Positions 15,604 to 24,973 are shown, numbered from the stretch's first letter. The stretch is DNA of 64,000 bases from Embleya scabrispora DSM 41855 (GCF_000372745.1 NZ_KB889686.1:269914-333913); one strand, 5' to 3'. Translations and numbers: made by a program. The notes: generated from the letters alone by a model not told the origin.

Positions 15604-16461
15604 CTATGTCCACGAGTCCGCCCATGAGCGGGCGGCGTGGGCGATCTCGGCCGCTCCCCAGACGCCGTCTGCCGCGTACTCCTCCCAGCGCCTGGCCTCG
15701 GCCCGGGTGAACGTGCGTACGCCCTCCACGGTTGCCGTACGCCATCCGGGAGTTCGGGACACCCAGGAACGCGCCTGTTCGGGGGTGTGGCCGCCGGCGG
15801 AGATGAGGCGTAGGCCCCATAAGGCCGGATCGACCCAGGCCGGCCCGAGAGCGGGCCAAGCCCAGTCGACCAGGCGGGCTCGGACGCCGTCGACCAGGAC
15901 GTTGCAGGCGGCCGGGTCGGTGTGCAGCAGGCACGTACCGGAGAGCAGCGGTTCCTGCGCCGGATCGCACCAGTAGCCCCAGCGATCCCACGCACTCGGC
16001 AATCGCAGCCCCGGCGCCGGACAACTGCTCAACTCGGCCAGCGCGCACACCACCAGGGGCAGGTCGGGCGATCCGGGTGTGTAGTCGGCGTGCCGACCTT
16101 CGATCCCCTCGAACGCCAGGAGGTGCCACCCCGCGACCTCCAGGTGCCACAGTACGCGTGGAGCGCTCGTGGGCAGGAAGGCGTTCACCCGTTCCTCCTG
16201 GCCGAGTTCGTCGACCGGTCCCCAGGCCGGCCCCCACCAGCCGAACTCCCCGCCGGGGACACCGCCGGCGGGTGTGGCGTCGCGTTCACGCTGGGCCTTG
16301 ACGAACACGGTGCGCCCGTCGGGGAGGGTAAGCAGCGCCGAGGCACCGCAGTTCGCGCCGCCGACCGTATCCACCGCCGTCGGCTCCGCGCCGAGTCTCC
16401 CGCTGACCGCGTCGAGTGCCTCGACGGGAAGCCGATCCCACGCCACGCGGGCGATCGTCAC
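15604..16461 (-). CDS. Aminoglycoside phosphotransferase-like kinase
   Basis: A 285-residue protein from GTG 16461 (VTIARVAWDRLP); the frame is open further upstream, and 16641 is possible but adds a Gly/Ala-rich non-conserved extension. The fold is the APH/choline-kinase type: VFVKAQRERD carries the ATP-binding lysine, LLHTDPAACNVLVDG is the catalytic HxDxxxxN loop (Asp as base), and ARLVDWAWPALGPAWVDPAL is the metal-binding segment (DW). Family members phosphorylate aminoglycosides, other antibiotics or small metabolites. No drug cluster adjoins it, so the substrate is open. Confidence 0.8.
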   Translation of the reverse strand: MTIARVAWDRLPVEALDAVSGRLGAEPTAVDTVGGANCGASALLTLPDGRTVFVKAQRERDATPAGGVPGGEFGWWGPAWGPVDELGQEERVNAFLPTSAPRVLWHLEVAGWHLLAFEGIEGRHADYTPGSPDLPLVVCALAELSSCPAPGLRLPSAWDRWGYWCDPAQEPLLSGTCLLHTDPAACNVLVDGVRARLVDWAWPALGPAWVDPALWGLRLISAGGHTPEQARSWVSRTPGWRTATVEGVRTFTRAEARRWEEYAADGVWGAAEIAHAARSWADSWT

Positions 16462-16756
16462 GGTGCCGGGGGCGGCGGATGCTCGGGCGGCGCCGGCGGG
16501 TTCTTGTCCGGCGACCTCGGCCCGGGCGGCCGCCCCGGGTTGTCCGGAGTCGACGGCCCACGCGGAGACGTGCGTCCCTCTCGCATCATGCCCGCAGCAT
16601 AGGCTGCCCGCCCTCGTTGGGCCGGCCCCCCGGTTCGGCACCGGCGCGATGGCCCGACGGCGCGGGCGAGAGGGCTTCGGGAGACGAGTGGATCGGGTTG
16701 TCGGATGGGGGTGGTGTCATCGGGGAGAGATATCGGTGGTTGGGGATGGAGGGGCT
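16462..16756. other. Divergent intergenic region
   Basis: About 295 bases between divergent genes. Part may encode an N-terminal extension of the kinase-like protein. The stretch 16690-16760 is unusually GT-rich on the plus strand. No promoter is clear. Confidence 0.35.
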
Positions 16757-17248
16757 GTGGGCGGCCGGGGTGTTTTGTTTGCGGTGGAGGAGGGGGATGG
16801 GGCGCGGCTGTTGGGGGCGGTGGACGACACCGGGGTGATGGCGGTTGTCGAGGAAGTCGAGGAGCGGTGGGAGCGGGGGTGGTTGGTGGAGTTGGACAAG
16901 GCTTGGGATGCGTTGCATCGGTGTTTGACGGATGGCACGTTGACCTATGACGGTGGCGAGTATCCGTTGTCGCACGCGATTCTCGGTGGATATCTGTTGC
17001 ATGAAGGGGACGAGTATGTCGTTTCCTATGCGACCCCTGATGAAGTACGGGCGGTTGCCGCGGCGTTGGCGCGGTTGGATGCGGAGTGGGTACGGGGGCG
17101 GTTCGAGGTTCTGGAGTTCGTGGAGTACGACGGGACGGCCGGCGAGGACGACATTGCCTATACGCAGGCGTTCTTGCCTGACCTGAGAGACTTCTATCGG
17201 TGTGCTGCCGACGCGGGACGGGCGGTGATCTTCACCGTGGATCCGTAG
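16757..17248 (+). CDS. DUF1877 (YfbM-like) family protein
   Basis: A 163-residue cytoplasmic protein. The start at GTG 16757 is supported by ggagg four bases upstream. It follows the DUF1877 family over its length: an N-terminal LFAVEEGDGARLLG, then WLVELDKAWDALHRCLTDG (the family hallmark 'DKAWDxxHxxL'), ILGGYLL, the VVSYATPDEVRAVAAAL segment, and the end FYRCAADAGRAVIFTVDP. The family has known structures but no established function. The first 20 codons use unusually G-rich codons compared with the rest of the gene. Confidence 0.8.
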   Translation: MGGRGVLFAVEEGDGARLLGAVDDTGVMAVVEEVEERWERGWLVELDKAWDALHRCLTDGTLTYDGGEYPLSHAILGGYLLHEGDEYVVSYATPDEVRAVAAALARLDAEWVRGRFEVLEFVEYDGTAGEDDIAYTQAFLPDLRDFYRCAADAGRAVIFTVDP

Positions 17249-17301
17249 GTGGGGGCGCAATCGGGTTGGCAGGGTGGTTGGCGGCCCGGCATGCTGGGGC
17301 G

Positions 17302-17790
17302 ATGTTGATCAGGGAAGCCACCGAGGGTGACTGGGCGGGTATCTGGCCGTTCTTTCACGAGATCGTCGCCGCCGGCGAGACGTTTACGTATCCGCTCGAT
17401 TTGGGTGCGGACGAAGCTCGCGGGTGGTGGTTTCCGGCCGCGCCGTCTCGAACCGTGGTTGCGGTGGACGAGGCCGGAACGGTTCTCGGCACGGCGAAGA
17501 TGAACCGCAATCACATGGGGAACGGCTCGCATATCGCGAGTGCGAGTTACATGGTCGATCCGGCGCGCTCGGGGCGGGGAGTCGGGCGGGCGCTGTGTGA
17601 GTACTCGATCGAGTGGGCTCGTGCGCAGGGGTATCGGGCGATGCAGTTCAACGCGGTGATCGAGACGAACGTATATGCGGTGCGGCTGTATCGCGACCTC
17701 GGGTTCGAGGTGATCGGCACGTTGCCGGAGGGCTTCAGGCATCCGAAGCATGGTTATGTCGGAATGCACATCATGCATTTGGCGCTTTGA
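17302..17790 (+). CDS. GNAT family N-acetyltransferase
   Basis: A 162-residue acetyltransferase with a start at ATG 17302 (MLIREATEGDW, the typical N-terminus). The acetyl-CoA pyrophosphate loop is in SGRGVGRALCEYS, and the C-terminal segment NAVIETNVYAVRLYRDLGFEVIG is the standard GNAT motif B. The DPARSGRGVGR and PEGFRHPKHGYV segments resemble the YhhY/phosphinothricin-like subgroup. It lies 53 bases after the DUF1877 gene in the same direction. Its acceptor substrate is unknown. Confidence 0.88.
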   Translation: MLIREATEGDWAGIWPFFHEIVAAGETFTYPLDLGADEARGWWFPAAPSRTVVAVDEAGTVLGTAKMNRNHMGNGSHIASASYMVDPARSGRGVGRALCEYSIEWARAQGYRAMQFNAVIETNVYAVRLYRDLGFEVIGTLPEGFRHPKHGYVGMHIMHLAL

Positions 17791-17858
17791 GGAATCCCGT
17801 GCGCCGGTGCGCCGAGCGGTCGGGGCGTCGATGGGCTTCCGGTGATTCGGTGGTGACG

Positions 17859-17893
17859 GGGCGCGGCGTGGCCAAGGTTTCGACGCCGCGCCC
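17859..17893. terminator. Convergent terminator hairpin
   Basis: Eleven-base perfect arms gggcgcggcgt (17859-17869) and acgccgcgccc (17883-17893) with a 13-base loop, between the GNAT gene end at 17790 and the esterase remnant end at 17903. Confidence 0.55.
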
Positions 17894-17902
17894 GACTCGT
17901 GG

Positions 17903-18110
17903 TCAGGTGTTGAAGGCGGCGTGCGGGTGGGTCAGGCGTACGCCGTCCTGGAATGCGCCGCCGCCCTCATGGCCGTTGAAGGGGTGGACCTCGATGCGTT
18001 TGGCCGCCGGGTAGCGGTTGTAGGAGTTCGCCGCGCTCGGATCGACCACCGACGACGGCATCCCTGACCCGAACCCTGATGTACAACTCGTCGACAGGGC
18101 CGCCGATCCC
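17903..18110 (-). pseudogene. Remnant of an acetylxylan esterase (AXE1-like) gene
   Basis: The frame ending at 17903 contains AANSYNRYPAAKRIEVHPFN followed by GHEGGG, which closely matches the C-terminal end of acetylxylan esterase/cephalosporin-C deacetylase proteins ('F-A-A-Y-N-x-Y...K-x-I-x-V-Y-x-x-N-x-H-E-G'), including the catalytic His in NGHEGG. Just upstream (about 18041-18110) a different frame reads LYIRVRVRDAVV, as expected for the strand before it, so the gene is frameshifted near 18041-18055. The remaining 250 or so residues of the enzyme are absent. This is a decayed fragment, not a working gene. Confidence 0.65.
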
Positions 18111-18515
18111 CGCCCCAGGGGCAAGGTCGGTCTCCGCGCGGCGCTGCCCGTACTCGCCGCCCGCCAACGTCGCCGACTGCCCGGGAGATCGTGGGCGACG
18201 TACTGGGAGACGCCCCCGGACCTGGCTTTCGCCGGGTTGAAGCGAACCGTCGAGCGGGTCGGGGGTGTTCCGAGCGGACGCACGGCGCCCCCTCGTGGGT
18301 GATGATCCCGCAGAGGTATGTAGCCATCGGGATAGGCGCGAGGGCGTACTTTCGTCACCCCATCAGTGCGTCGCCGGGAGTAGTACCCCTAGGGGCGGCT
18401 CCTCCCCAAGCAGTAACCGTAGTACCTACACACGACTGATTCCGTGCTGCTTGATCGCCCCTAGATTTAAGGAGCAGAAGACGAGGAACAGCCGAAGAAG
18501 AGGACCGGGGGACCC
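18111..18515. other. Intergenic region before the gtrA-like gene
   Basis: About 400 bases with no supported gene. The last 150 bases are clearly less GC-rich and include several gtagtacc-like repeats around 18370-18435, likely the promoter region of the GtrA-like gene. I cannot assign -35/-10 boxes with confidence. Confidence 0.4.
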
Positions 18516-19190
18516 ATGAGCGCCGCAACGAAGTCGGGGACGGTAGCCGCGTTCATGCGTTTCGTCTTCTTCGGTGGTGGCACCGGACTCGCGTCCGGCG
18601 CCGTGCTCGTGGCCCTGTCCGGGCACCTGTCCATTGTTGTCGCCAACGCCGTGGTGACCGTGGTCTTCACGCTGCTGGCCACCGAGTTGCACAGCCGGTT
18701 CACCTTCCGCGCGGGTCGGGCCCGCGGTCGGGTCCATGTCCAGTCGGCGCTCTCGGCGGGGGTCTCCTACCTGTTCACCACCGGCGCGATGCTGGCGCTG
18801 CACGCGATGCAGCCCGCGCCGGGGGTGCTCAAGGAGCAGGCGGTATACCTGACGGCCTCCGGCGCCGCGGGCATCGCCCGGTTCCTGTTCCTGCGGTTCG
18901 TGGTGACACCGAAGGCGCTCGTGGCGACGGTCGTGCCGGCGAGCGCGACCACGGGTGTCGACATGCGGACGGTGGAGCCGACGGTCGTGGTCGGTACGGC
19001 TGCCGCTGCCGGGGCGCCGACGTCGACCCCGAGCGCGGCCCCGGCCCCGAAGGTGATGCCGATTCCGACCCCGGCCCCCGTGCCCGTGCGGGTCGCCGTT
19101 TCGACCTGGGCGTCCGTCGCCACAGTTGTGCTACCCGCGATGGGAGAGCGGACCGTGCCGACCCGCGCGTCGCTCGTCGCGACCGCGTAG
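18516..19190 (+). CDS. GtrA-like membrane protein
   Basis: A 224-residue protein starting at ATG 18516 after aggaccgggggac. Residues 1-135 form the four-helix GtrA fold: FVFFGGGTGLASGAVLVAL, VVANAVVTVVFTLLATELHS with the conserved basic RFTFRAGRARGR after it, a third segment near 85-100 and the fourth ending IARFLFLRFVV. GtrA-type proteins take part in moving polyprenyl-phosphate-linked sugars or in cell-wall polysaccharide assembly. The last 85 residues are an Ala/Pro/Val/Thr-rich tail without known motifs. Confidence 0.8.
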   Translation: MSAATKSGTVAAFMRFVFFGGGTGLASGAVLVALSGHLSIVVANAVVTVVFTLLATELHSRFTFRAGRARGRVHVQSALSAGVSYLFTTGAMLALHAMQPAPGVLKEQAVYLTASGAAGIARFLFLRFVVTPKALVATVVPASATTGVDMRTVEPTVVVGTAAAAGAPTSTPSAAPAPKVMPIPTPAPVPVRVAVSTWASVATVVLPAMGERTVPTRASLVATA

Positions 19191-19232
19191 GTCAGGAAGT
19201 TCGCCCTGGAACGTTCGAACGGGAGTCCCGGT

Positions 19233-19988
19233 ATGACCAGCGCCGCTACCGACCACTACGAGCGGCTACTCGCCGAGAACTACACCTGGATGTTGGGCGG
19301 CGAACTGATGCCGATCGTCGCCGGGCAGGCCGAGTTGCTCACCGAGTTGGGTGTCGCTCCGACGGCGACGTCCGGGATCTCGGTGGATCTGGGGTGTGGG
19401 CCCGGCAACCAGAGTCTGGCGCTGGCGGGCCTGGGCTTCACCCGAGTCCTCGCGGTCGACACCAGTCGCGTCCTGCTTGCCGAACTCGCCGAACACGCGG
19501 CCGGCTTGCCGGCGATCGAGCCCGTCCACCAGGACATCCGCACCGTACTGCCCGGGCTCACCGCGCCGGGCGAGGTCGCGGCCGTCGTGTGCATGGGCGA
19601 CACGCTCACCCACCTGCCGTCGAAGGCCGACGTGATCGCGCTGCTCGGCGACATCGCGAAGGCCCTCGTGCCCGGTGGTCGGCTCGTCGTCACCTACCGG
19701 GACCTGACCGAAACCCTGCATGGAATAGATCGATTCATCCCGGTCCGGAGCACGGCCGACCGTGTGCTCACGTGCTTCCTGGAGTATCCGGACGCCGACA
19801 CGGTCCTCGTATACGACCTCCTGCACATCCACGACGGCACCGCCTGGACCCAGCACGTCGACAGCTACTCCAAGCTCCGGATCGCCCCGACCTGGCTCGC
19901 CGACCGTTGCCGCGAAGTCGGCCTCTCCCTCGAACGCAACGAATGCGGATCTGACAGTCTGCGGGTGCCGGCGGCGCGGAAGGAGTGA
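19233..19988 (+). CDS. Class I SAM-dependent methyltransferase
   Basis: A 251-residue methyltransferase. Motif I is ISVDLGCGPGNQS, motif II ends AVDTSRVLL, and the acidic residue and aromatic strand follow in AAVVCMGDTLTHLPS and ALVPGGRLVVTYRDL. The start ATG 19233 has cgggagtcccggt upstream. The substrate is not evident from sequence and there is no cluster beside it. The protein is complete in length for a small-molecule methyltransferase. Confidence 0.85.
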   Translation: MTSAATDHYERLLAENYTWMLGGELMPIVAGQAELLTELGVAPTATSGISVDLGCGPGNQSLALAGLGFTRVLAVDTSRVLLAELAEHAAGLPAIEPVHQDIRTVLPGLTAPGEVAAVVCMGDTLTHLPSKADVIALLGDIAKALVPGGRLVVTYRDLTETLHGIDRFIPVRSTADRVLTCFLEYPDADTVLVYDLLHIHDGTAWTQHVDSYSKLRIAPTWLADRCREVGLSLERNECGSDSLRVPAARKE

Positions 19989-20200
19989 CGGCCCGGCTCG
20001 GGTCGTCGCGGGGCCGCGGGTCGTGCGGATGCGCGGGTGGCCGGGTGATGGGTGCGCGAGCTGCTCGGGTGGCCGAGTGGTCGGTGACCGAGTACCGGGG
20101 TACTGGGTCCCGGGTGTGGTCGACCGAGCGCGCGGTGGGCGAACCCGGGGCCCGAAATTCGTAGGCGGTTCGGCCGTCGGTCGTGATACTCCAGGCTCTC

Positions 20201-20788
20201 ATGGGAGACCTTGAAACCACACGGCTCGTACTGCATCCACTGACCGTCGCGGAGACGGAGCGGGTGGTGATCGGTACGCCGGCCGACGACGCGCACTGGG
20301 CGCCCGGTTACCCCACGCCGGGCGACGTGGTCGGAGGTCGGCGGTTCCTGGAGACGTGCGCGAGCAGCGGCGATCCGGGCCCGTTCGGCAATTATGAGAT
20401 TCGCCGTCGCGCCGACGGTCGGGCCATCGGTGGGCTCGGCTTTCACGGAGCGCCCGACGCGAGCGGCACGGTCACCATCGGTTACGGGCTGATCCCGGCG
20501 GCGCGGGGCCACGGCTACGCGACCGAGGCCCTGCGCGAACTCCTGCGCTTCGCCCGGGAGGCGGGCGCCATCCGCGTACAGGGCGACACCGCGCACGACA
20601 ACGTCGCCTCCCAACACGTGATGACGGCGGTCGGCATGCGGCTGACCAAGGAGGACGCCGGCCTCAAGCACTACGCGATCAACTGGGCGGAGACGGAGAC
20701 GGAAACGGACGTGCAAACGGTCCCGGAAGCGGAATCCGACCCGGAGGCCCATTCCGACATGGCCGCAGACGCGGCGGCCGAGGCGTGA
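20201..20788 (+). CDS. GNAT family N-acetyltransferase, RimJ-like
   Basis: A 195-residue acetyltransferase from ATG 20201 (MGDLETTRLVLHPLT, the classic 'L-x-T-x-R-L-x-L' opening of RimJ/RimL-like GNATs). The fold continues through ADGRAIGGLGFHG and the acetyl-CoA loop PAARGHGYATEALRELL to DNVASQHVMTAVGM. The last 30 residues are acidic (TETETDVQTVPEAESDPEAH) and lie outside the domain. No ribosome site is obvious; GTG 20183 is the alternative start. Acceptor unknown. Confidence 0.85.
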   Translation: MGDLETTRLVLHPLTVAETERVVIGTPADDAHWAPGYPTPGDVVGGRRFLETCASSGDPGPFGNYEIRRRADGRAIGGLGFHGAPDASGTVTIGYGLIPAARGHGYATEALRELLRFAREAGAIRVQGDTAHDNVASQHVMTAVGMRLTKEDAGLKHYAINWAETETETDVQTVPEAESDPEAHSDMAADAAAEA

Positions 20789-20905
20789 TCCGCCGGCGTT
20801 CGCCCGCTGCGCGGAGGAGTGCCCGGGTGCGATGGGCCGCAATCGTTCCGTTCGTGCGTCCCCATATTTCCGCCGCGCTTCGTTCCAACCCCGGCCGCGT
20901 GTCCC

Positions 20906-22141
20906 CTACTCCGGCCGTAGTACCCGGCGCATCGGGCTGTTGAGCAGGCCCGCGACGCCCGCGGCGCCGATCGCGGCGGCGCACAGTGCGGTCGCGGTCG
21001 TCGGGCCGGTGCCGTCGGCGAGTGCGCCCAGGACGTTGTTGGCCGGAAGCAGCGCCACGCTCTGGACGAGGGTGAGCAGTGTCTGCATCCGGGACAGGTG
21101 GGTGTCCGGTACGCCGGTCAGGACCAACGGGCCGATGTGGCAGGCGAACACCCCGGAACCGCCGCCGAGGACGACGCCCGCGATCACCGCGACGGCGACG
21201 GTCGGGGCGAGGGCCATTCCGGCGATCCCGACGGCGGCGACGCACAGGCCCAGGGCCGCGCCCACGCCGGTGCGGCGTACCTGGCCTCGGCGGGTGATGA
21301 GCAACGCCACCGCGATCATCCCGAGGCTCTGGCCGCCGGCCACCAGCCCGGCGGCCCCCGCGTCCCACCCGTTCCGACGTGTCAGCAGCGGGTTCAACAG
21401 CGACACCACCGGCAGCAGGAACCCGGCCGCGACGGCGGTCAGCAGCAGCGCGGGCCGCAGGATCGGATCGGCGAACGCGAGCTTGACGCCGGCGACGGCA
21501 CCGGTCACCAGGCGCTCGTCCCGAGGGGCTCGTTCGACCTCGAAGGCGGGCCGGACGCAGACCAGTACGACCAGGACGATCGCGAACGTTCCGGCATCGA
21601 GCAGGGCCGCGCCGGGCGCTCCGGCGGAGGCGATCAGCACCGCCCCCAACGGCGCACCGAGCAGCGCGGCGACCTGACCACCGGCCTGGCGCAGGGCCAA
21701 GGCCCGGGGGAGTTGCGCCGAGCCGACCAATCGGCGCGGCATCGAGCCGGTGGCCGGTAGATGGAATGCGTCGACCACGCCGATCAGCGCGGCGATCGTG
21801 ACGAGCAGCCAGACGGGTGTGCCGAATCGGTAGGTGGCGACGGCCAGTCCGAGCGTGGTCACGAGCATCGCGGCGTCGCCGAAGATCAGTACGCGGCGCG
21901 CGCCGAACCGGTCGCCTACCGCGCCGCCGAGCAGCAGGAACAAGGCGCGCGGCAGCATCACGGCGGTGAGCACCAGGGCCGCGGTGCTGCCGCCGTGGGC
22001 GGTGGCGGCCCAGCCGAGGGCGAAGTACAGGGCGGCGTCGCCCAGGAGCGAGGCCTGGGTGGCGGCGAGCCAGACCAGGTAGGTGCGGGGGAGCGGTGCG
22101 GGGCGAGCTGCCACGGGGTGGTCGGTGCCGAGTGACGCCAT
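20906..22141 (-). CDS. MFS transporter
   Basis: A 411-residue polytopic protein with about 12 membrane segments, of the major facilitator superfamily, likely an exporter (enterobactin-exporter/MefA-like group). The loop 2-3 signature is GGAVGDRFGARRVLIFGDAA. The middle loop is basic (VERAPRDER). It is followed downstream by a convergent GNAT gene. Upstream on the same strand lies an AraC regulator, 161 bases away, which could control it. Substrate not visible. Confidence 0.85.
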   Translation of the reverse strand: MASLGTDHPVAARPAPLPRTYLVWLAATQASLLGDAALYFALGWAATAHGGSTAALVLTAVMLPRALFLLLGGAVGDRFGARRVLIFGDAAMLVTTLGLAVATYRFGTPVWLLVTIAALIGVVDAFHLPATGSMPRRLVGSAQLPRALALRQAGGQVAALLGAPLGAVLIASAGAPGAALLDAGTFAIVLVVLVCVRPAFEVERAPRDERLVTGAVAGVKLAFADPILRPALLLTAVAAGFLLPVVSLLNPLLTRRNGWDAGAAGLVAGGQSLGMIAVALLITRRGQVRRTGVGAALGLCVAAVGIAGMALAPTVAVAVIAGVVLGGGSGVFACHIGPLVLTGVPDTHLSRMQTLLTLVQSVALLPANNVLGALADGTGPTTATALCAAAIGAAGVAGLLNSPMRRVLRPE

Positions 22142-22302
22142 GGCGGTCGACCCTACGAGCCGCGGGTGACATGGCGGCCGTTGGCCGGGTGCCGCGGTGG
22201 GTGGCGACGGCGCTTGGGGCGATTCTCGCGGTTCGGTCGCCTGTAGGGGCTTCGGGTGGCTTCGGTGATCGCCCCGCGGCGACGTTGACTCTCGTGGCGG
22301 GT

Positions 22303-23322
22303 CTAGGAAGGAAGGGTTGTGGCGCGGCGGTAGGCGTCGGGGGTTTGGCCGGTCCAGCGGTGGAAGGCGCGGCGTAGGGCGCGGGCGTCGGTGTAGCCGA
22401 GGCGGCCGGCTATGGATTGGACCGGCAGGTCGGTTTCGCGCAGGAGGGTGCCGGCGCGTTCGTGGCGAACGGATTCGATTTCGTCGCGCCAGGTGGTCTC
22501 CAGGTCGTTGAGCCGCCGTTGGAGGGTGCGCGGGCTCATCGCCATGCGTTGGGCGACCAGTTCGAGGCTGAGCTCCTCGCCCAGGGCGTGGGCGACCACC
22601 GAGCGGAATCTGCCGTGCCAGCCCGATGCGGGGCGGGAGTTCTCCAACATGTTGTCCGCGTATCGGCGCAGGATCACGCCGAGTTCGTCGTCCGGGCCGG
22701 GCGGACGCGGCGGCTCGGTGTCCAGGTCGAGGAAGGTCATCGAGTTCGTCCGGGTGCCGAAGTCGATGGATCGGGTGCCGAACGCCTCGATCAGGTGCCG
22801 ATGGCTCTTCGGGGCCTCGTGCGCGAGGGCGACGTGGACGGGGACCACCGCCGGTCCGCGTGCGTCTCGGGCCCGCCTGAGCATGAGCGCCATCGCGAAC
22901 TCGTCGATCGCGGTCACCGCTGCCGGCGAGTAGAGCGCGATGCCGTAGTTGATGGTCAGTCGCCGGTCCTCCTCGAGCACCGTCATCTCGACGCCCGGGT
23001 CCGTCATGATCGGCAGGTAGCGGGCGGCGTCGCGGCAGCCTTCGGCGAACGTACCGGCCGTGGTGAACAGGTAGTCCCACACGTGCAGCCGCCCCCGCGC
23101 GGCCGTTTCGGCGGCCCGGACGCCCGCACCGGCCGGGCCGCTGCGCGCGATCAGTTCCCAGATGCGGATCAGGCTGGCGGTGGGTACACGCAGCAGCGGA
23201 TCCGCCAGTGTCTCCGGTTCCAGTCCCGGCAGATGCGCGAGTTCGGTGTGGGCCACCCCGGCCCGGAGCGCGGCATCTCGCACAACGCGTGCCATGTGCG
23301 AGGAAACCGTGTAGTCGATCAC
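22303..23322 (-). CDS. AraC family transcriptional regulator
   Basis: A 339-residue regulator with a GTG start at 23322. The N-terminal 200 residues are the 'Arabinose-binding-like' OruR/ArgR-type sensor domain (HVWDYLFTTAGTFAEGCRDA is typical), and the C-terminal 100 residues carry the AraC helix-turn-helix: LSLELVAQRMAMSPRTLQRR and the second helix pair SIAGRLGYTDARALRRAFHR followed by WTGQTPDAYRR. Regulators of this group usually control a nearby metabolic or efflux gene; the MFS gene downstream in the same direction is the best candidate. Confidence 0.88.
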   Translation of the reverse strand: MIDYTVSSHMARVVRDAALRAGVAHTELAHLPGLEPETLADPLLRVPTASLIRIWELIARSGPAGAGVRAAETAARGRLHVWDYLFTTAGTFAEGCRDAARYLPIMTDPGVEMTVLEEDRRLTINYGIALYSPAAVTAIDEFAMALMLRRARDARGPAVVPVHVALAHEAPKSHRHLIEAFGTRSIDFGTRTNSMTFLDLDTEPPRPPGPDDELGVILRRYADNMLENSRPASGWHGRFRSVVAHALGEELSLELVAQRMAMSPRTLQRRLNDLETTWRDEIESVRHERAGTLLRETDLPVQSIAGRLGYTDARALRRAFHRWTGQTPDAYRRATTLPS

Positions 23323-23542
23323 GGGCGGAGCATATCCGGACGGTCAAGCGCAATACAGATCCGGGAGATGGCGTGGATGGTCCCCTGCTCGGCGTGGATG
23401 GTCCCCCCGATTGCGGCGGCCGGGTACGACTCGGCGGCGGTCGGAATCCGGGCCCGTCGGCTCGGATCCGCCGCCGCCGTGGTCGGCGCGGACATGACGA
23501 GCGGGCCGGCCGCGACGGTCGATGTCGCGGCCGGCGGGTGGG

Positions 23543-24049
23543 TCAGGCGCCGACCGTCCCGTCGATGCCCTCGCGGAGGAAGTCGGCGTGGCCGTTGTGC
23601 CGGGCGTACTCGTGGATCAGGTGCAACATGACCAGGCGCAGCGACACGTCCTCGTCCCATTTGGCGTTGTGGCCGGTCACGTCGAGGGATTCGGCGGCGG
23701 CCTCGATCCGGCGCGAGTGCTCGATCTCGGCCTCCCAGGCGGCGAACGCCTCGGCTCGGGTGGACGTGCTCGCGTCGTAGGCCACCTGGAAGTCGCCTTG
23801 GTCCGACCATACGAGCGGGATGTCCTCACCGTTGATCACCCGCCGGAACCAGTTCCGCTCCACCTCGGCCATGTGTCGGACCAGGCCGAGCAGGCAGAGC
23901 GTCGAGGGCGGCATCGACTGCCGACGCAGGTCTTCGTCGGAGAGGTCGTCACACTTCATGGCGAGCGTCGCCCGGTGGTAGTCGAGGTAGCCGCGGATCA
24001 TCTCGCGCTCGTCGGCGATCAGGGGCGGCTCGGGGCGTTCGGTGGTCAT
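23543..24049 (-). CDS. DinB superfamily protein (DUF664-like)
   Basis: A 168-residue four-helix protein from ATG 24049. Metal-ligand histidines expected in DinB proteins are present in LLGLVRHMAEVERNWF and LIHEYARHNGHADFLREGIDG (the 'HExxRHxGHxDxLRE' signature of the DUF664/MDMPI-like subgroup). These proteins are linked in actinomycetes to mycothiol-dependent transfer reactions. No partner gene lies nearby. The upstream segment KRAV before the ATG is not conserved. Confidence 0.88.
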   Translation of the reverse strand: MTTERPEPPLIADEREMIRGYLDYHRATLAMKCDDLSDEDLRRQSMPPSTLCLLGLVRHMAEVERNWFRRVINGEDIPLVWSDQGDFQVAYDASTSTRAEAFAAWEAEIEHSRRIEAAAESLDVTGHNAKWDEDVSLRLVMLHLIHEYARHNGHADFLREGIDGTVGA

Positions 24050-24361
24050 GACGGCTCGCTTTCGGTCGGGGTGGGTGGTGGTGGGTGCACTCCTCGGGTT
24101 GGTGAGCCTAATCCCGGCCGGCCGGGCGCCCGCCCCATCCCCTGGTGGTCCGCGTTCGGGTGCGCGCCGGGTGCCGCCGGAAGTGCCGCCACGCCGGCGC
24201 GAGTACGCCGGGCGGGGTCCGTCGCGACTGTGTCCCAGACGTGCTGCGGGCGGGTCACAGGCCGGATCGGGGCGTGACGTGCATCCGGCGGCGATCGTTT
24301 CTTCAACCGAACGTTTGCAGCCGCAAGCAGGCTCTTGTCCCCGTTCGAGTCGGAGGCCGTC
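24050..24361. other. Divergent intergenic region
   Basis: A 312-base gap between the divergent DinB and HIT genes with no supported gene. Promoters for both must lie here; none is clear. Confidence 0.4.
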
Positions 24362-24973
24362 GTGTGTGGTTCCCAGGTGCCCGGATCCCGCCCACCGATC
24401 GCGTCCACCTGGCCGCAGCGGTACGCGGAACCCGCAGCCGGCGTGGCCTGCTCGATGTGCGACAAGGATTTCACCGCGCCCGACATCGGCTGGGGGGTGT
24501 TGCTCAAGCGCGGTGTGTACGGCAACGCGTATCTGTGGCGCGCCGGTCGGGTGCGCGGCTACGTCGTGGTTGTCTGGACGGGTGGACACGTTGCTCGATT
24601 GACCGCGCTGTCCGCCCGCCAACTCGCGGGCTTCATGGCCGAGGTGACCTCGGCCGGACGCGCGATCGAGGCGCATTATCGGCCGGTACCCACACTCAAC
24701 GTGTCGCTGCTGGAGAACGACATCCCGCATCTGCACGCACACCTGATCCCACGTCACCGCGACGAGCCGACACCGGAACGCGCACCGGCGTTCGCCCACC
24801 TCGAACACGACCACCAGGAGGAGGACGGCATCCAGTCCGACGCCGCGGCGTTGCGCGCGCTCCTGGCCTACACGGAGGCAACTCCTCTGGCGACTCCCGG
24901 AGATGGGCCGTGTGGCGATCTGGGTGCCGGTGGCTCGGCCGGTCCTGATGGCGATGAACGGCCGACGGGATGA
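24362..24973 (+). CDS. HIT family (histidine triad) protein
   Basis: A 203-residue protein from GTG 24362, chosen because cggagg stands five bases upstream. The C-terminal part of the HIT fold has the triad PHLHAHLIPRH (HxHxH) and NVSLLENDIPH before it; a possible zinc pair CSMC is near residue 31. HIT proteins hydrolyse nucleotide phosphoramidates, dinucleoside polyphosphates or adenylated side products. The segment between (ALSARQLAGFMAEVTSAGRA) is typical. A Gly/Ala-rich tail of about 40 residues is extra. Confidence 0.85.
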   Translation: MCGSQVPGSRPPIASTWPQRYAEPAAGVACSMCDKDFTAPDIGWGVLLKRGVYGNAYLWRAGRVRGYVVVVWTGGHVARLTALSARQLAGFMAEVTSAGRAIEAHYRPVPTLNVSLLENDIPHLHAHLIPRHRDEPTPERAPAFAHLEHDHQEEDGIQSDAAALRALLAYTEATPLATPGDGPCGDLGAGGSAGPDGDERPTG

